A model generated the notes under the pieces. It ran no database searches, was not told the origin of the DNA, and was given only the letters and a program-made list of their open reading frames with translations. DNA of 64,000 nt. Source: Terriglobia bacterium (GTDB lineage Bacteria > Acidobacteriota > Terriglobia > Bryobacterales > Bryobacteraceae). A program made the position numbers and the translations under genes. This document shows, piece after piece, positions 24,374 to 31,993 of the stretch; positions within the stretch are counted from its first letter, which is position 1; each line of letters begins with the position of its first letter. The DNA lies in the NCBI GenBank assembly GCA_020073445.1, contig JAIQFE010000011.1:124001-188000 (forward strand), written 5' to 3'.

Positions 24374-25864
24374 CTACGACGCGGCAACGTGTTTGCGGCT
24401 ATAGAGGAAATAAATAGCCAGCCCGATCACCAGCCACACGATGAAGCGGATCCAGGTTTCGAGCGGCAGACTCAGCATCAACACCAGGCAGGAGGCCATC
24501 GAGAGCAAGGGCAGAAACGGAACCCAGGGGACGCGGAATCCCCGCTTGTAATCCGGCTGTTTGCGGCGCAGAATAATCACGCCGGCCGACACCACCACGA
24601 ACGCGAACAGTGTCCCGATGTTGGTCAGATCGCCCAGCGTACCGATATCCAGGATCCCCGCGGGAATGCCGACCACGATACCCGCGATCCACGTGCTGAC
24701 ATGCGGGGTCTCGTACTTGGGATGCACCCGCGAGAAGATCGCGGGCAGCAGGCGGTCGCGCGACATCGCGAACCAGATGCGCGCCTGCCCGTACTGAAAC
24801 ACCAGCAAGGACGAAATCATCCCCAGCAGCGCGCCGATCGTCACCACCAGCCGCAGCCGGTTGAATCCCAGCATCTTGAGCGCGTTGGCCACGGGGGCGG
24901 CGTTGTTGAGCGTGTCCCACCGCGCGATTCCGGTCAGCACCAGCGCAACAGCGGCGTAGAGAATCGCGCAGGCCGCCAGCGTGATCAGAATACCCAGCGG
25001 CATGTTGCGCTGCGGATCATTGCACTCCTCAGCCGCGGTCGACACGGAATCGAACCCGATGTAGGTGAAGAAGACGATCGCGCCGCCGGTGAGTACTCCC
25101 GAGAATCCATTGGGTAGGAACGGATGCCAGTTGGCAGTATTGACCGCGCGCGCCGCGCCGAACACGAATAGCAGGATCGCGGCGATTTTGATCAGCACCA
25201 TCCAGTTGTTGGCTTGCGCGCTCTCGCGAACGCCGCGCACCAGGATCCAGGTCAGGACCATGATCAGCACAAAAGCCGGAAGATTGAAGATCGCGCCTGT
25301 GGGTTTGTCTTCGACAAAGACCGGATTCGACAGCGATTCAGGCAGGCGAAGGCCGGTGACGTTTTCCAGCAAGTCGTTAAAATACGCCGAGAATCCCACC
25401 GCCACCGCCATGTTCGAAACCGCGTATTCGAGTATCAGGTCCCAGCCGATGATCCAGGCGAAAATCTCGCCCATGGTCGCGTAGGCGTAGGTATAGGCGC
25501 TGCCCGCCACGGGAATCATGGAGGCGAGTTCGGCGTAGCAGAGCGCCGCGAATCCGCAGGCGATCGCCACCAGCAGGAAAGAAAGTGAAATCCCCGGACC
25601 CGCGCCCGGCCGTCCCGTGACGCCCAGGGCGTTGTGCCCGTGCATCAACAGATCGAGGACGGGGGCCTTGTAGATGGACGAGAAATCGAACTGGAGCCCG
25701 GCCGCGGCGGTACCGGTGAGCGTGAAAATCCCCGCGCCGATAACCGAACCGATGCCGAGCGCGACCAGGCTCCACAGCCCAAGATGGCGCCGGAGCCGGC
25801 CCGAGTGCGCCTCGCTGGCCGAGATCAACTCGGCGATCGATTTGGTGCGAGTCAGGCTCGGCAT
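24374..25864 (-). CDS. APC-family amino-acid permease (cationic amino-acid transporter type)
   Basis: The 496-residue integral membrane protein has 12-14 predicted spans. The APC signature LGLWSLVALGIGSVIGAGIFTLTG begins near residue 28, and the pore segment YAELASMIPVAGSAYTYAYA lies near 118. The ending VPFLPLLSMASCLVLMLSLP is shared with CAT-type transporters of the YfnA/CAT group. It should import amino acids by proton or substrate gradient. The SolA-like oxidase follows after five bases, pointing to uptake and oxidation of an amino acid derivative. A REP hairpin lies just upstream of its start. Confidence 0.92.
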   Translation of the reverse strand: MPSLTRTKSIAELISASEAHSGRLRRHLGLWSLVALGIGSVIGAGIFTLTGTAAAGLQFDFSSIYKAPVLDLLMHGHNALGVTGRPGAGPGISLSFLLVAIACGFAALCYAELASMIPVAGSAYTYAYATMGEIFAWIIGWDLILEYAVSNMAVAVGFSAYFNDLLENVTGLRLPESLSNPVFVEDKPTGAIFNLPAFVLIMVLTWILVRGVRESAQANNWMVLIKIAAILLFVFGAARAVNTANWHPFLPNGFSGVLTGGAIVFFTYIGFDSVSTAAEECNDPQRNMPLGILITLAACAILYAAVALVLTGIARWDTLNNAAPVANALKMLGFNRLRLVVTIGALLGMISSLLVFQYGQARIWFAMSRDRLLPAIFSRVHPKYETPHVSTWIAGIVVGIPAGILDIGTLGDLTNIGTLFAFVVVSAGVIILRRKQPDYKRGFRVPWVPFLPLLSMASCLVLMLSLPLETWIRFIVWLVIGLAIYFLYSRKHVAAS

Positions 25865-25874
25865 CGAGTGCCTT

Positions 25875-25897
25875 GGCAGGTGACGAGATCACCTGCC
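25875..25897. repeat. REP hairpin, copy C
   Basis: GGCAGGTGA, five-base loop, TCACCTGCC: a hairpin of the same size and ends as copies A and B near 19.4-19.9 kb, with a compensatory pair change (C to T and G to A) in the stem. It lies between the permease start and the stop of the small basic gene. Confidence 0.8.
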
Positions 25898-25911
25898 CTA
25901 CACCGCTTTAT

Positions 25912-26070
25912 TTAGCGCTTGCTCTGGCCCTTCACCATCTTCGCGACCTTCTGCTTGCGCGAACCGCGCGCCACATCGGCGGGGCGCTTGGCCTTGGGCG
26001 CCGCTTTCTTGCGCGCCGTGCGCTTCAGCTTCTTCCGTTCTGCTCTATCGGTAACTTTCTTAGTGTTCAT
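25912..26070 (-). CDS. Small very basic protein (52 residues)
   Basis: The predicted product is 52 residues, with about 20 Lys or Arg residues and several Ala and Gln. It begins MNTKKVTDRAERKKLKR and ends KMVKGQSKR. There is no hydrophobic segment or cysteine. The start codon overlaps the stop of the UvrD-type helicase as ATGA, the coupling used elsewhere in this window for co-operonic genes, which supports real translation. The composition suits a nucleic-acid-binding or ribosome-associated peptide. I do not recognise it; some small acidobacterial proteins of this type are annotated only as hypothetical. A chance reading frame cannot be excluded. Confidence 0.6.
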   Translation of the reverse strand: MNTKKVTDRAERKKLKRTARKKAAPKAKRPADVARGSRKQKVAKMVKGQSKR

Positions 26071-28373
26071 TCGACCTTGATTCCCGCGTATTTCGCGATC
26101 AGTTTCTTTAATCCGTAATTCGGAAAACTCACCGTAACTTTGGTGTCCTCGCCGGATCCTTCCAGGCGCAACACCGTTCCGTGACCGTACTTTGCATGCT
26201 CGATGGTGGAGCCGGGCCCGAGCTTCTTGGCCTTCACTGGCGCCGTTGTCTTAGGTGCTGTCTGCTGCGCCGGCTGTGCCGCCGGCCTTGGAGCAGCCGG
26301 TTTCGGCGCGCCCCCAGCGAAAAATTGCTGGATCGCATCCACCGAGTTATAAGTCTTCCCAGTATAAAGGTTCTTCTGGGCAGTTTCCCGGACCATGTGC
26401 CGCTCGGCGTACAAATCCACATGCCCCTGGTCGCCGCGGACGCTCTCGATCAGCGTCGCGGGAACTTCTTTGAGGAATCGCGAGCGAATGGAAGCCTCGG
26501 GTTGTCCCGCGCCGAAGCGCCTGCGATAACGCGCCCAGCTTAGGTAGAGTTTCTTGCGCGCCCGCGTCATCCCGACGTAGCACAGGCGGCGTTCTTCTTC
26601 CATCTGCAACGCGTCGCCTGAATTGATCGACCGGCTGTGCGGGAACAAGCCTTCTTCCATCCCCGCGATAAAGACCACCGGGAATTCCAGGCCTTTGGCG
26701 TTGTGCATCGTAAGCAGGGAGACAGGAGCGCGATCGTCCACCGAATCTGCGTCAGAAACCAGTGCGGCATGGTCAAGAAAATCGCGAAGTGTCTCGCCGC
26801 GTTCCGCCGCGTCGGTAGCGGCGTTCAGAAGTTCGTCCAGGTTGGCCATCCGCGAAGCCGACTCTTCCGTGCCTTCCTCTTCGAGCATTTTGCGATAGCC
26901 GGTGCGATCGAGCAGGGCGTTCAACGTTTCCGCCGGTGGCCGGGTTTCGATCCCGTCCGCAATCTCCTTCATCATTTTCAGGAACGCCGCGAGCGCCGCG
27001 TCCGCGCGGGCAGGGAACAAACGTTCCTCGAGCATCCGCTCGAGCGCGTTCCATACAGCGAGCTCATGCGTCAGCGCATATTGCTCGATCTGGTCGATGG
27101 TCGTCCGGCCGATCCCGCGCGCCGGTGTGTTGATGATGCGCAGCAGGCTGATCGTATCCTGCGGGCTGAGCAGAACCCGTAGATAGGCGATGACGTCCTT
27201 GATTTCGGCGCGCTGGTAGAAACTGAAGCCGCCGACCACGATGTACTTGCGTCCATAACGCCGCAGGGCCTCTTCAATCTGCCGCGACTGGGCATTGGTG
27301 CGATACAGTACCGCGACGTGTTCTTCCGGATTCCGCGCCATGTGCGCTTCGATCTTGTCGGCGATCCACAGGGCTTCGTTTTCGGCGTCGGGAGCCTCGT
27401 ACAACGTGATTTTATCGCCCTCGCCCGCTTCGGTCCAGAGCCATTTCCCGATCCGCTCGGTGTTATTGGCGACCACGGCGCTCGCGGCCTCCAGGATGTT
27501 CTTGGTCGAGCGGTAATTCTGCTCCAGCCGGATGATGGTGGCGCCCGGAAAATCGCGCTCGAAGTCGAGAATGTTGCGGATGTTGGCCCCGCGCCAGCCG
27601 TAGATGGACTGGTCTTCATCGCCCACCACGGCCACATTGTGGCGATCGCCCGTTAGCAGACGCATCAGCTCGTACTGGCTGCGATTGGTGTCCTGATACT
27701 CGTCCACCATCAGGAATTCGTAACGGCGATTGATGCGCTCCTGCGTGGGCGCGTCGCTCGCCAGCAGCCGCACGGCTTCGAGCAGCAGATCGTCGAAATC
27801 CAGGGCGTTCGATTCCAGCAGCTTGGCCTGGTAGCGCTCATAAATCACCGCCAGCCGGGTGGTCGTCGGATCGGTCGCGGCGCGGGCCATCTCCGCCGGG
27901 GATTGCTTTACGCTCTTGGCGTGGCTGATCCGCGAAAGCGCCGCGCGATGCTGCATGAACTTGTCATCCAGGCCCAGTTGCTTGTAGACGCCGCGAAGGA
28001 TCGAGATCTGATCGTCGTCGTCGTAGATGGTGAACTGCGTGGTGAAGCCGGGCCGGATCTGCGCCAGCGCCGCGCCTTCACGCCGCAGCAGGCGGACGCA
28101 GAAGGAGTGAAACGTCGAGACAGTCGGGGCGTCGCGCGGCTCGCCGGCGACCAAAGAATGGACACGCTCGCGCATTTCTCCGGCGGCCTTATTGGTGAAG
28201 GTGACGGCCAGGATGGCCCATCCCGGAACTTTGTGGGCGCTCACCAGGTGGGCGATGCGGTGCGTGATCACCCGAGTTTTGCCGCTTCCGGCGCCGGCCA
28301 GGACGAGCAGAGGTCCTTCGGTATGCTCCACGGCCTCACGTTGCCGGGGATTAAGGCCGTCGAGAAAGTCCAT
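26067..28373 (-). CDS. pcrA: UvrD/PcrA-type superfamily 1 DNA helicase
   Basis: It unwinds DNA 3' to 5' in repair and in removal of replication obstacles. The 768-residue protein has the SF1A motifs in order: LNPRQREAVEHTEGPLLVLA then AGSGKT (Q-motif and Walker A, about residues 6-32), VDEYQDTN (motif II, about 215), GDEDQSIYGWRGA (motif III, about 250), the QNYRS motif (IV) near 290, TMHNAKGLEFPVVFI (motif V) near 558 and VGMTRARKKLYL (motif VI) near 610. The C-terminus ends in the Tudor-like PcrA/UvrD tail (GSTIEHAKYGHGTVLRLEG). I start it at 28373 (MDFLDGLNP) because the family begins just there. It is followed by the coupled small basic gene. Confidence 0.95.
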   Translation of the reverse strand: MDFLDGLNPRQREAVEHTEGPLLVLAGAGSGKTRVITHRIAHLVSAHKVPGWAILAVTFTNKAAGEMRERVHSLVAGEPRDAPTVSTFHSFCVRLLRREGAALAQIRPGFTTQFTIYDDDDQISILRGVYKQLGLDDKFMQHRAALSRISHAKSVKQSPAEMARAATDPTTTRLAVIYERYQAKLLESNALDFDDLLLEAVRLLASDAPTQERINRRYEFLMVDEYQDTNRSQYELMRLLTGDRHNVAVVGDEDQSIYGWRGANIRNILDFERDFPGATIIRLEQNYRSTKNILEAASAVVANNTERIGKWLWTEAGEGDKITLYEAPDAENEALWIADKIEAHMARNPEEHVAVLYRTNAQSRQIEEALRRYGRKYIVVGGFSFYQRAEIKDVIAYLRVLLSPQDTISLLRIINTPARGIGRTTIDQIEQYALTHELAVWNALERMLEERLFPARADAALAAFLKMMKEIADGIETRPPAETLNALLDRTGYRKMLEEEGTEESASRMANLDELLNAATDAAERGETLRDFLDHAALVSDADSVDDRAPVSLLTMHNAKGLEFPVVFIAGMEEGLFPHSRSINSGDALQMEEERRLCYVGMTRARKKLYLSWARYRRRFGAGQPEASIRSRFLKEVPATLIESVRGDQGHVDLYAERHMVRETAQKNLYTGKTYNSVDAIQQFFAGGAPKPAAPRPAAQPAQQTAPKTTAPVKAKKLGPGSTIEHAKYGHGTVLRLEGSGEDTKVTVSFPNYGLKKLIAKYAGIKVE

Positions 28374-28393
28374 CACTTGATTGTGGCATGTGG

Positions 28394-28933
28394 TCAAACT
28401 CCGCCATCCACCCACTTCCCTCGATCTAAGACCACGGCGAGTGACCGAAGAATCTGCTGGCGGATCTCATTGGTGGACAATTCGCTGTTTACAGTTGCGG
28501 TCCCAGCGCCGTAGGGGTACGTCCGGACCTTATCGGCGACGATCGCGGGGGTGAGATCGATGGCATGGTGCGCCTGGCGATTCTCGAAGCGGTCGAGCGC
28601 CACAGCGACGCTGACGAGGAACTCGATGACCACCAGGGGAGCGTCGTCGGGAACATTACTGACAACCTGCTCTCGATACTCTTTCCGGCTATAGGTGCAA
28701 TCCAGGGCGGCTGACAGCCCTCGATCCAGCACGGGTTTTATGGCTCGCGCGGCGACTTCATACGCGAGACGGCGGTCTTGGAGGCATCGGTCCGAACCGG
28801 GAAGGATCGCGGTCAATATCGCATCGACGTGCAGATGAATCCCGGGCAGTGTCGATGCGAGCCAGGCGCCCGCCGTCGTTTTCCCGCTACACGGCGGCCC
28901 GGCTAGGACCACCACCATGGGTTTGCTGACCAT
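28394..28933 (-). CDS. P-loop kinase-like ATPase
   Basis: The 179-residue protein starts with a Walker A motif (VVVLAGPPCSGKTTAG, residues 7-22), followed by IHLHVDAILTAIL near 35 and a basic Arg/Lys region around 110-120 that may form the lid. The overall outline is that of the small AAA_33 kinases, the group that includes zeta-like toxins, polynucleotide kinases and other predicted small-molecule kinases. The substrate cannot be read from the sequence. No antitoxin-like partner is adjacent, which argues against a zeta toxin. It lies 20 bases upstream of the helicase start and could be the first gene of that operon. Confidence 0.75.
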   Translation of the reverse strand: MVSKPMVVVLAGPPCSGKTTAGAWLASTLPGIHLHVDAILTAILPGSDRCLQDRRLAYEVAARAIKPVLDRGLSAALDCTYSRKEYREQVVSNVPDDAPLVVIEFLVSVAVALDRFENRQAHHAIDLTPAIVADKVRTYPYGAGTATVNSELSTNEIRQQILRSLAVVLDRGKWVDGGV

Positions 28934-28978
28934 GTAATCCCATTCAAGCAGGTCCTGCGGTGATACACTCTCGTCGAG

Positions 28979-29485
28979 GTGAACGCCCTGCGAGCGAGTC
29001 TCATTTTTCTGCTCACGCTGACGCCGCTATTCGCCCAGGACAGCAAGTCGCTGGCCGCCCGAGTCCAGCGGCTGGAGGACGTCCAGGAGATCCAGGGCGT
29101 TCTGCTCGACTACGGCCGCTTCCTCGACGCCCGCGACTTCGCGGCCTACTCGCGGCTGTTCGCCAAGGACGGCGAATGGGTGGGCGGATTCGGCACCGTC
29201 CAGGGTCCCGCCGCTATCCAGGCGTTCATGGAAAAGAATATTACCGGACCCAATCGGGGTAATACCTTCCACATCCTGACCAATTTCAAAATCGACGTGC
29301 ATGGGGACACCGCGACGGCCTGGTCGCGCTGGACTTTCGTGACTCCAGGACCGGACAAGAAGCCCGCGATCTCGCAGGCTGGGCGCTATGACGACACCTT
29401 CGTCCGGGAGAACGGACACTGGAAATTCAAGCGCCGGACGGCATCAAACGACATCCCGGTACCCGATCCGGCTCCCGCAAAATAG
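28979..29485 (+). CDS. Secreted SnoaL-like (NTF2 superfamily) protein
   Basis: The 168-residue product begins with a signal peptide (LRASLIFLLTLTPLFAQ) from a GTG start. The mature part has the SnoaL_4 outline: a helix (LEDVQEIQGVLLDYGRFLDARD), FAAYSRLFAKDGEWVGGFG near residue 57, ITGPNRGNTFHILTNF near 88 and a terminal strand pair (ARDTATAWSRWTFV-like and HWKFKRRTASND). Members include cyclases and dehydratases, but the fold alone does not give the substrate. The location in the periplasm is unusual and seems common in Acidobacteria. It is alone on its strand, divergent from the kinase gene 45 bases away. Confidence 0.82.
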   Translation: MNALRASLIFLLTLTPLFAQDSKSLAARVQRLEDVQEIQGVLLDYGRFLDARDFAAYSRLFAKDGEWVGGFGTVQGPAAIQAFMEKNITGPNRGNTFHILTNFKIDVHGDTATAWSRWTFVTPGPDKKPAISQAGRYDDTFVRENGHWKFKRRTASNDIPVPDPAPAK

Positions 29486-29660
29486 GGGAAATAGGTCGTC
29501 AGCGCCCGTATCTCACAGATATAAAGGGATTTGAGCGCCAAATAGCCACCCGTAGCCCAGGGGGCTGAACTGTTGTAACCTAGCAGTGAGCCGGTGCGCC
29601 TTTTTTCTTGTAGGGATTGGACTTTTAGTACCGCCGGTAACGCTGGGAGTGGCGGCGGTC

Positions 29661-30236
29661 ATGCTGGTTGACTTCGAACTCATAGTACGGGCTCGGAGTG
29701 GCGATGACAGTGCGTTTAACCAGGTGGTGCAGGCGTACCGCAAACGGATCCTGGGGACCATCGCGCGGCTCATCGGCAGGCCGGAAGATGTAGAAGACGT
29801 CGGACAGGAAGTTTTTCTCAGGCTGTATTTTTCTTTGGACCAGCTGAGGACGGCGGAAGTATTTGAGCCGTGGCTGTACCGGCTGACGGTGAATGCGGCG
29901 TATGATTATCTGCGCAAGCAGCGCCGGCGGCACGAGAGCCGGATGTCGGATTTGAGCGAGCAGCAGGTAATGATGGCGGATGCTGCCGCAGGTGGGAAAG
30001 TCAACGTAGAAGAAGTACGCCGGACGAAAATCCGGGAGACCGTGGACGACTTGCTCGGGAAGATTTCCGAGGAAGACCGGATCCTCCTGACGCTGAAGGA
30101 AGTGGAAGGGTTATCTCTCAAGGAGCTGGAGAAGATATACCAGGTGAATGAAAACGCTCTGAAGGTACGGTTGTTCCGGGCTAGGCAGCGGGTTCTAAAG
30201 GCTTACGAAGCCGGGGAGCCTGAGGCGGGCGGGTAG
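29661..30236 (+). CDS. ECF-type RNA polymerase sigma factor
   Basis: ECF sigma factors steer RNA polymerase to stress promoters and are held inactive by a co-encoded anti-sigma factor. The protein of 191 residues has region 2 (DSAFNQVVQAYRKRILGTI; EDVEDVGQEVFLRLYFSL; YRLTVNAAYDYLRK) and region 4 (EEDRILLTLKEVEGLSLKEL; NENALKVRLFRARQRVLKAY). I start it at the ATG at 29661, where the family begins; an upstream start at 29586 would add a hydrophobic stretch with no role in sigma factors. The next gene follows after 25 bases with a strong GGAGG, and its product is a membrane protein of anti-sigma type. Confidence 0.93.
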   Translation: MLVDFELIVRARSGDDSAFNQVVQAYRKRILGTIARLIGRPEDVEDVGQEVFLRLYFSLDQLRTAEVFEPWLYRLTVNAAYDYLRKQRRRHESRMSDLSEQQVMMADAAAGGKVNVEEVRRTKIRETVDDLLGKISEEDRILLTLKEVEGLSLKELEKIYQVNENALKVRLFRARQRVLKAYEAGEPEAGG

Positions 30237-30261
30237 CAAAATCGATGTCCGGAGGTATAGA

Positions 30262-30582
30262 ATGGATCGCATGAAAGACAGGCTCGACGCGCTATGGGTT
30301 GAGTATCGGGAAGCGACTCCTGATACCGATGCAAGCCCCAACTTCATGCCACAACTGTGGCAGAAGATCGAAGCGCGCCGCGTAGAAACCACATCCGTTT
30401 TTCGCCGTCTCGCTCAGATCTGTGTGATGGCCAGTATCGCTTTGGCCCTGGTTATGAGCGTAGTTCTGATTCCCCGCGGCAATAACGACGAAGTATTCTA
30501 CAGCGGGACCTACGTGGATGCTCTCGCTGCGGAACACTCCAACGACTATGTGGATGTGCTTTCCGCTGCTGACCTGCGATGA
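30262..30582 (+). CDS. Small single-span membrane protein, candidate anti-sigma factor (CnrY-like position)
   Basis: The 106-residue protein has a cytoplasmic N-terminal part of about 50 residues, a single membrane span (ICVMASIALALVMSVVLIP, about 52-70) and a short outer tail. There is no zinc-binding HxxxCxxC, so it is not a ZAS-type anti-sigma. Its size, topology and place directly after an ECF sigma and before a periplasmic LTxxQ-type protein match CnrY of the Cnr system. I infer an anti-sigma role; the sequence alone does not prove it. A good ribosome binding site (GGAGG, six bases before ATG) precedes it. Its stop overlaps the next start as ATGA. Confidence 0.65.
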   Translation: MDRMKDRLDALWVEYREATPDTDASPNFMPQLWQKIEARRVETTSVFRRLAQICVMASIALALVMSVVLIPRGNNDEVFYSGTYVDALAAEHSNDYVDVLSAADLR

Positions 30583-31001
30583 ACTTGACTCGCAGTTCGA
30601 TCGCCCTGTACATCGGCCTGGTGTTTATCAGCGGCGCCATTCTGGGAGGGTTCGGCGATCACGTGTATGGCACGTATCGTGTTTCACCGGCCAAGAGCGG
30701 CAAGGCACCCAAGAGTCCGGAAGATGTTCGTCGCGGGATTATTGACTTCTGGAAGAGTCATCTTAAACTGACGGACGATCAGGTCGTGAAGGTGGGTCTG
30801 ATCATGGATGAAACTCGGGCCAGGATGGACGAAGTACATCGCGGAACGATACCTGCCCAACAGGAAATCCGGCGCGAGCAGATGGACAAGATGCGCGCGA
30901 TGCTATCTCCCGAACAGAAGGTGGAATACGACCGTCTGCAGAAGGAGCGCGAGGATCGAATGAAGAAGGGCGGCCCTCGCGGCGGCCCCGGCGGCTTCTG
31001 A
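30579..31001 (+). CDS. Membrane-anchored periplasmic sensor of the metal-resistance/Spy-CpxP type (CnrX-like)
   Basis: The 140-residue protein is anchored by one N-terminal span (SIALYIGLVFISGAILGGF). The outer part is a long helical domain with LKLTDDQVVKVGLIMDETRARMDEV and MRAMLSPEQKVEYDRLQKERE. Two copies of the L-(T/S)-x-x-Q style motif (LTDDQ and LSPEQ) mark the Spy/CpxP/ZraP/CnrX superfamily, where such domains sense metals or misfolded proteins. Possible metal-binding residues are His in GDHVYG, KSHLK and DEVHRG, plus several Met. The Gly/Pro/Lys-rich tail is unusual. Coupling to the preceding gene and order after an ECF sigma make a sensor role likely. Confidence 0.72.
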   Translation: MNLTRSSIALYIGLVFISGAILGGFGDHVYGTYRVSPAKSGKAPKSPEDVRRGIIDFWKSHLKLTDDQVVKVGLIMDETRARMDEVHRGTIPAQQEIRREQMDKMRAMLSPEQKVEYDRLQKEREDRMKKGGPRGGPGGF

Positions 31002-31007
31002 CCTTTT

Positions 31008-31418
31008 TTGCTACGCCGCATTCTCCCTTACACCAGTTTTCTAATGGTTCTGGCCGCCCTCTATAGCGGCTGGATATTCTACTCCCGGCGCCAGGCTGCC
31101 GCGGAAGCGGAACGCGAAGCCCAGCAGAAATTAGCCGACGAGGAGCAAAGGGTGGTCTCCGGGTTCGGCGGTGACGAGCTCAAGATTCTGTCGTTTGGCG
31201 CGGCGAAGGGGGACGTATCCCCGGGAGAACGCGTAGTCTTGTGCTACGGCGTCTCGAACGCCACGCAAGTGAAGATCGAGCCGGGAGTGGAACCCATCAA
31301 GCCTGCGTTATCGCACTGCCTGAACGTGTTCCCCAAGCAAACGACGACTTACATACTGAAGGCGGAAGACGCGAACGGGAACAGCAAGAGTGCGTCGTTG
31401 ACGATCAGGGTCCGTTAA
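31008..31418 (+). CDS. Membrane-anchored protein with an Ig-like domain
   Basis: The 136-residue protein starts at a TTG six bases after the previous stop. It has one N-terminal span (TSFLMVLAALYSGWIFY), a charged coiled stretch rich in Ala and Glu (AAAEAEREAQQKLADEEQ), and then an Ig-like beta domain. That domain's strands match the common bacterial pattern of a conditionally charged strand, VSPGERVVLCYGVSNATQVK, then TTTYILKAEDANGNS. Two cysteines (VVLCYG; LSHCLN) could form a disulfide. It is the fourth member of the ECF operon and has no counterpart in the classical three-gene Cnr set. Its role is unknown; it may be a target or a further ligand sensor. Confidence 0.7.
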   Translation: MLRRILPYTSFLMVLAALYSGWIFYSRRQAAAEAEREAQQKLADEEQRVVSGFGGDELKILSFGAAKGDVSPGERVVLCYGVSNATQVKIEPGVEPIKPALSHCLNVFPKQTTTYILKAEDANGNSKSASLTIRVR

Positions 31419-31423
31419 GGCGC

Positions 31424-31681
31424 TTAAGAAACGGGGACCGGCTTCTTTTTGGCTGCGGCAGCCGCGGCTTGGGCGTCGCGGACCTTCTGATACTTCTTTT
31501 GGAACCGGTCGACGCGGCCTTCGGTGTCGATCAGCTTCTGCTTCCCTGTAAAGAACGGGTGGCAGGCGGAGCAAATTTCGACGCGGATGTCGCCCTTATG
31601 AGCCGAGCGCGTCTTGAACGTGTGCCCGCAAGCGCAGACGACGTTGATTTCTTCGTAGGCGGGGTGAATTCCAGCTTTCAT
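31424..31681 (-). CDS. rpmE: 50S ribosomal protein L31 (zinc-binding form)
   Basis: L31 bridges the two ribosomal subunits. I start it at 31681 (MKAGIHPAY), because the family begins there and the upstream ATG adds only a non-conserved tail. The 85-residue protein has [11 protein letters not shown] and [15 protein letters not shown], so it is the zinc-containing C+ form with all four cysteines. The C-terminus continues past the usual length with an Ala/Lys-rich tail (about 15 residues). The region just upstream has an extended -10 box close to the ATG, which suggests a nearly leaderless message, and an intrinsic terminator further up. It converges with the Ig-domain gene. Confidence 0.95.
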   Translation of the reverse strand: MKAGIHPAYEEINVVCACGHTFKTRSAHKGDIRVEICSACHPFFTGKQKLIDTEGRVDRFQKKYQKVRDAQAAAAAAKKKPVPVS

Positions 31682-31691
31682 GGGAAATTTC

Positions 31692-31700
31692 AATATACCA
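31692..31700 (-). promoter_or_regulatory. Possible extended -10 promoter for rpmE
   Basis: On the minus strand TGGTATATT (TGn plus TATATT) lies ten bases before the rpmE ATG, with no good -35 hexamer. Transcription would start about four bases before the start codon. This fits a leaderless message and the lack of a Shine-Dalgarno sequence. Confidence 0.4.
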
Positions 31701-31712
31701 CAAGCTCTAGAC

Positions 31713-31753
31713 ACACAAAACCCCGCCAACGGCTTTTGAGGGCCGCAGCGGGG
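31713..31753 (-). terminator. Rho-independent terminator upstream of rpmE
   Basis: Read on the minus strand, CCCCGC and inner CGGC pair with GCCG and GCGGGG around a CCTCAAAA loop, followed by TTTTGTGTG. The stem is near perfect and the U-rich tail follows at once. It lies before rpmE, so it ends a transcript that starts further up, not rpmE itself. Confidence 0.75.
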
Positions 31754-31942
31754 CTCTGTGATCGTTTATCAGACTCTCTTCGCGTTGAGGGGGCCGTTCC
31801 ACAGGAGCAGCGGCCTCGACACTGATCGAAACCTGAACGTTAGCGGGTCGACTTTAACAGTCGGCCACCTCACGCGTGGTTTGAGTACTGTTTTTTCTAC
31901 TGCCAGATGACATTAGACTGGACCACCTCCTTCCTCAGTGAT
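31717..31942 (-). ncRNA. Candidate small RNA of about 225 nt with its own promoter and terminator
   Basis: A consensus sigma-70 promoter (TTGACA, 17-base spacer, TAAGAT) drives the minus strand from about 31942, and an intrinsic terminator ends it at about 31717. No reading frame of useful length lies between, so the product is probably an RNA. It can form several hairpins, for example CGACT/AGTCG and CCAG/CTGG. I do not recognise it as 6S, SRP, tmRNA or RNase P RNA. The alternative is a long rpmE leader with an attenuator, because rpmE begins 36 bases beyond the terminator on the same strand. The promoter lies just upstream of the plus-strand gene at 31994. Confidence 0.6.
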
Positions 31943-31948
31943 GCCTTC

Positions 31949-31977
31949 ATCTTAAGACCTGCCCACAAAAGTGTCAA
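31949..31977 (-). promoter_or_regulatory. Sigma-70 promoter for the candidate small RNA
   Basis: The minus strand reads TTGACA (31977-31972), a 17-base spacer and TAAGAT (31954-31949). This is as close to consensus as any promoter in the window. It points away from the fadJ-like gene whose ATG lies 17 bases away on the other side. Confidence 0.75.
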
Positions 31978-31993
31978 GCTAGAAACGACAGAC

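Noticed and set aside
28394-28933. Zeta-type toxin
   Set aside because: The P-loop kinase outline fits, but no antitoxin-like gene is next to it; left as an unassigned kinase.
31717-31942. Naming the candidate RNA as 6S, tmRNA, SRP or RNase P RNA
   Set aside because: I could not find the conserved cores: no tmRNA tag frame or 3' CCA, no SRP GGUCAGG-type loop, no RNase P core, and no clear 6S closing stem.
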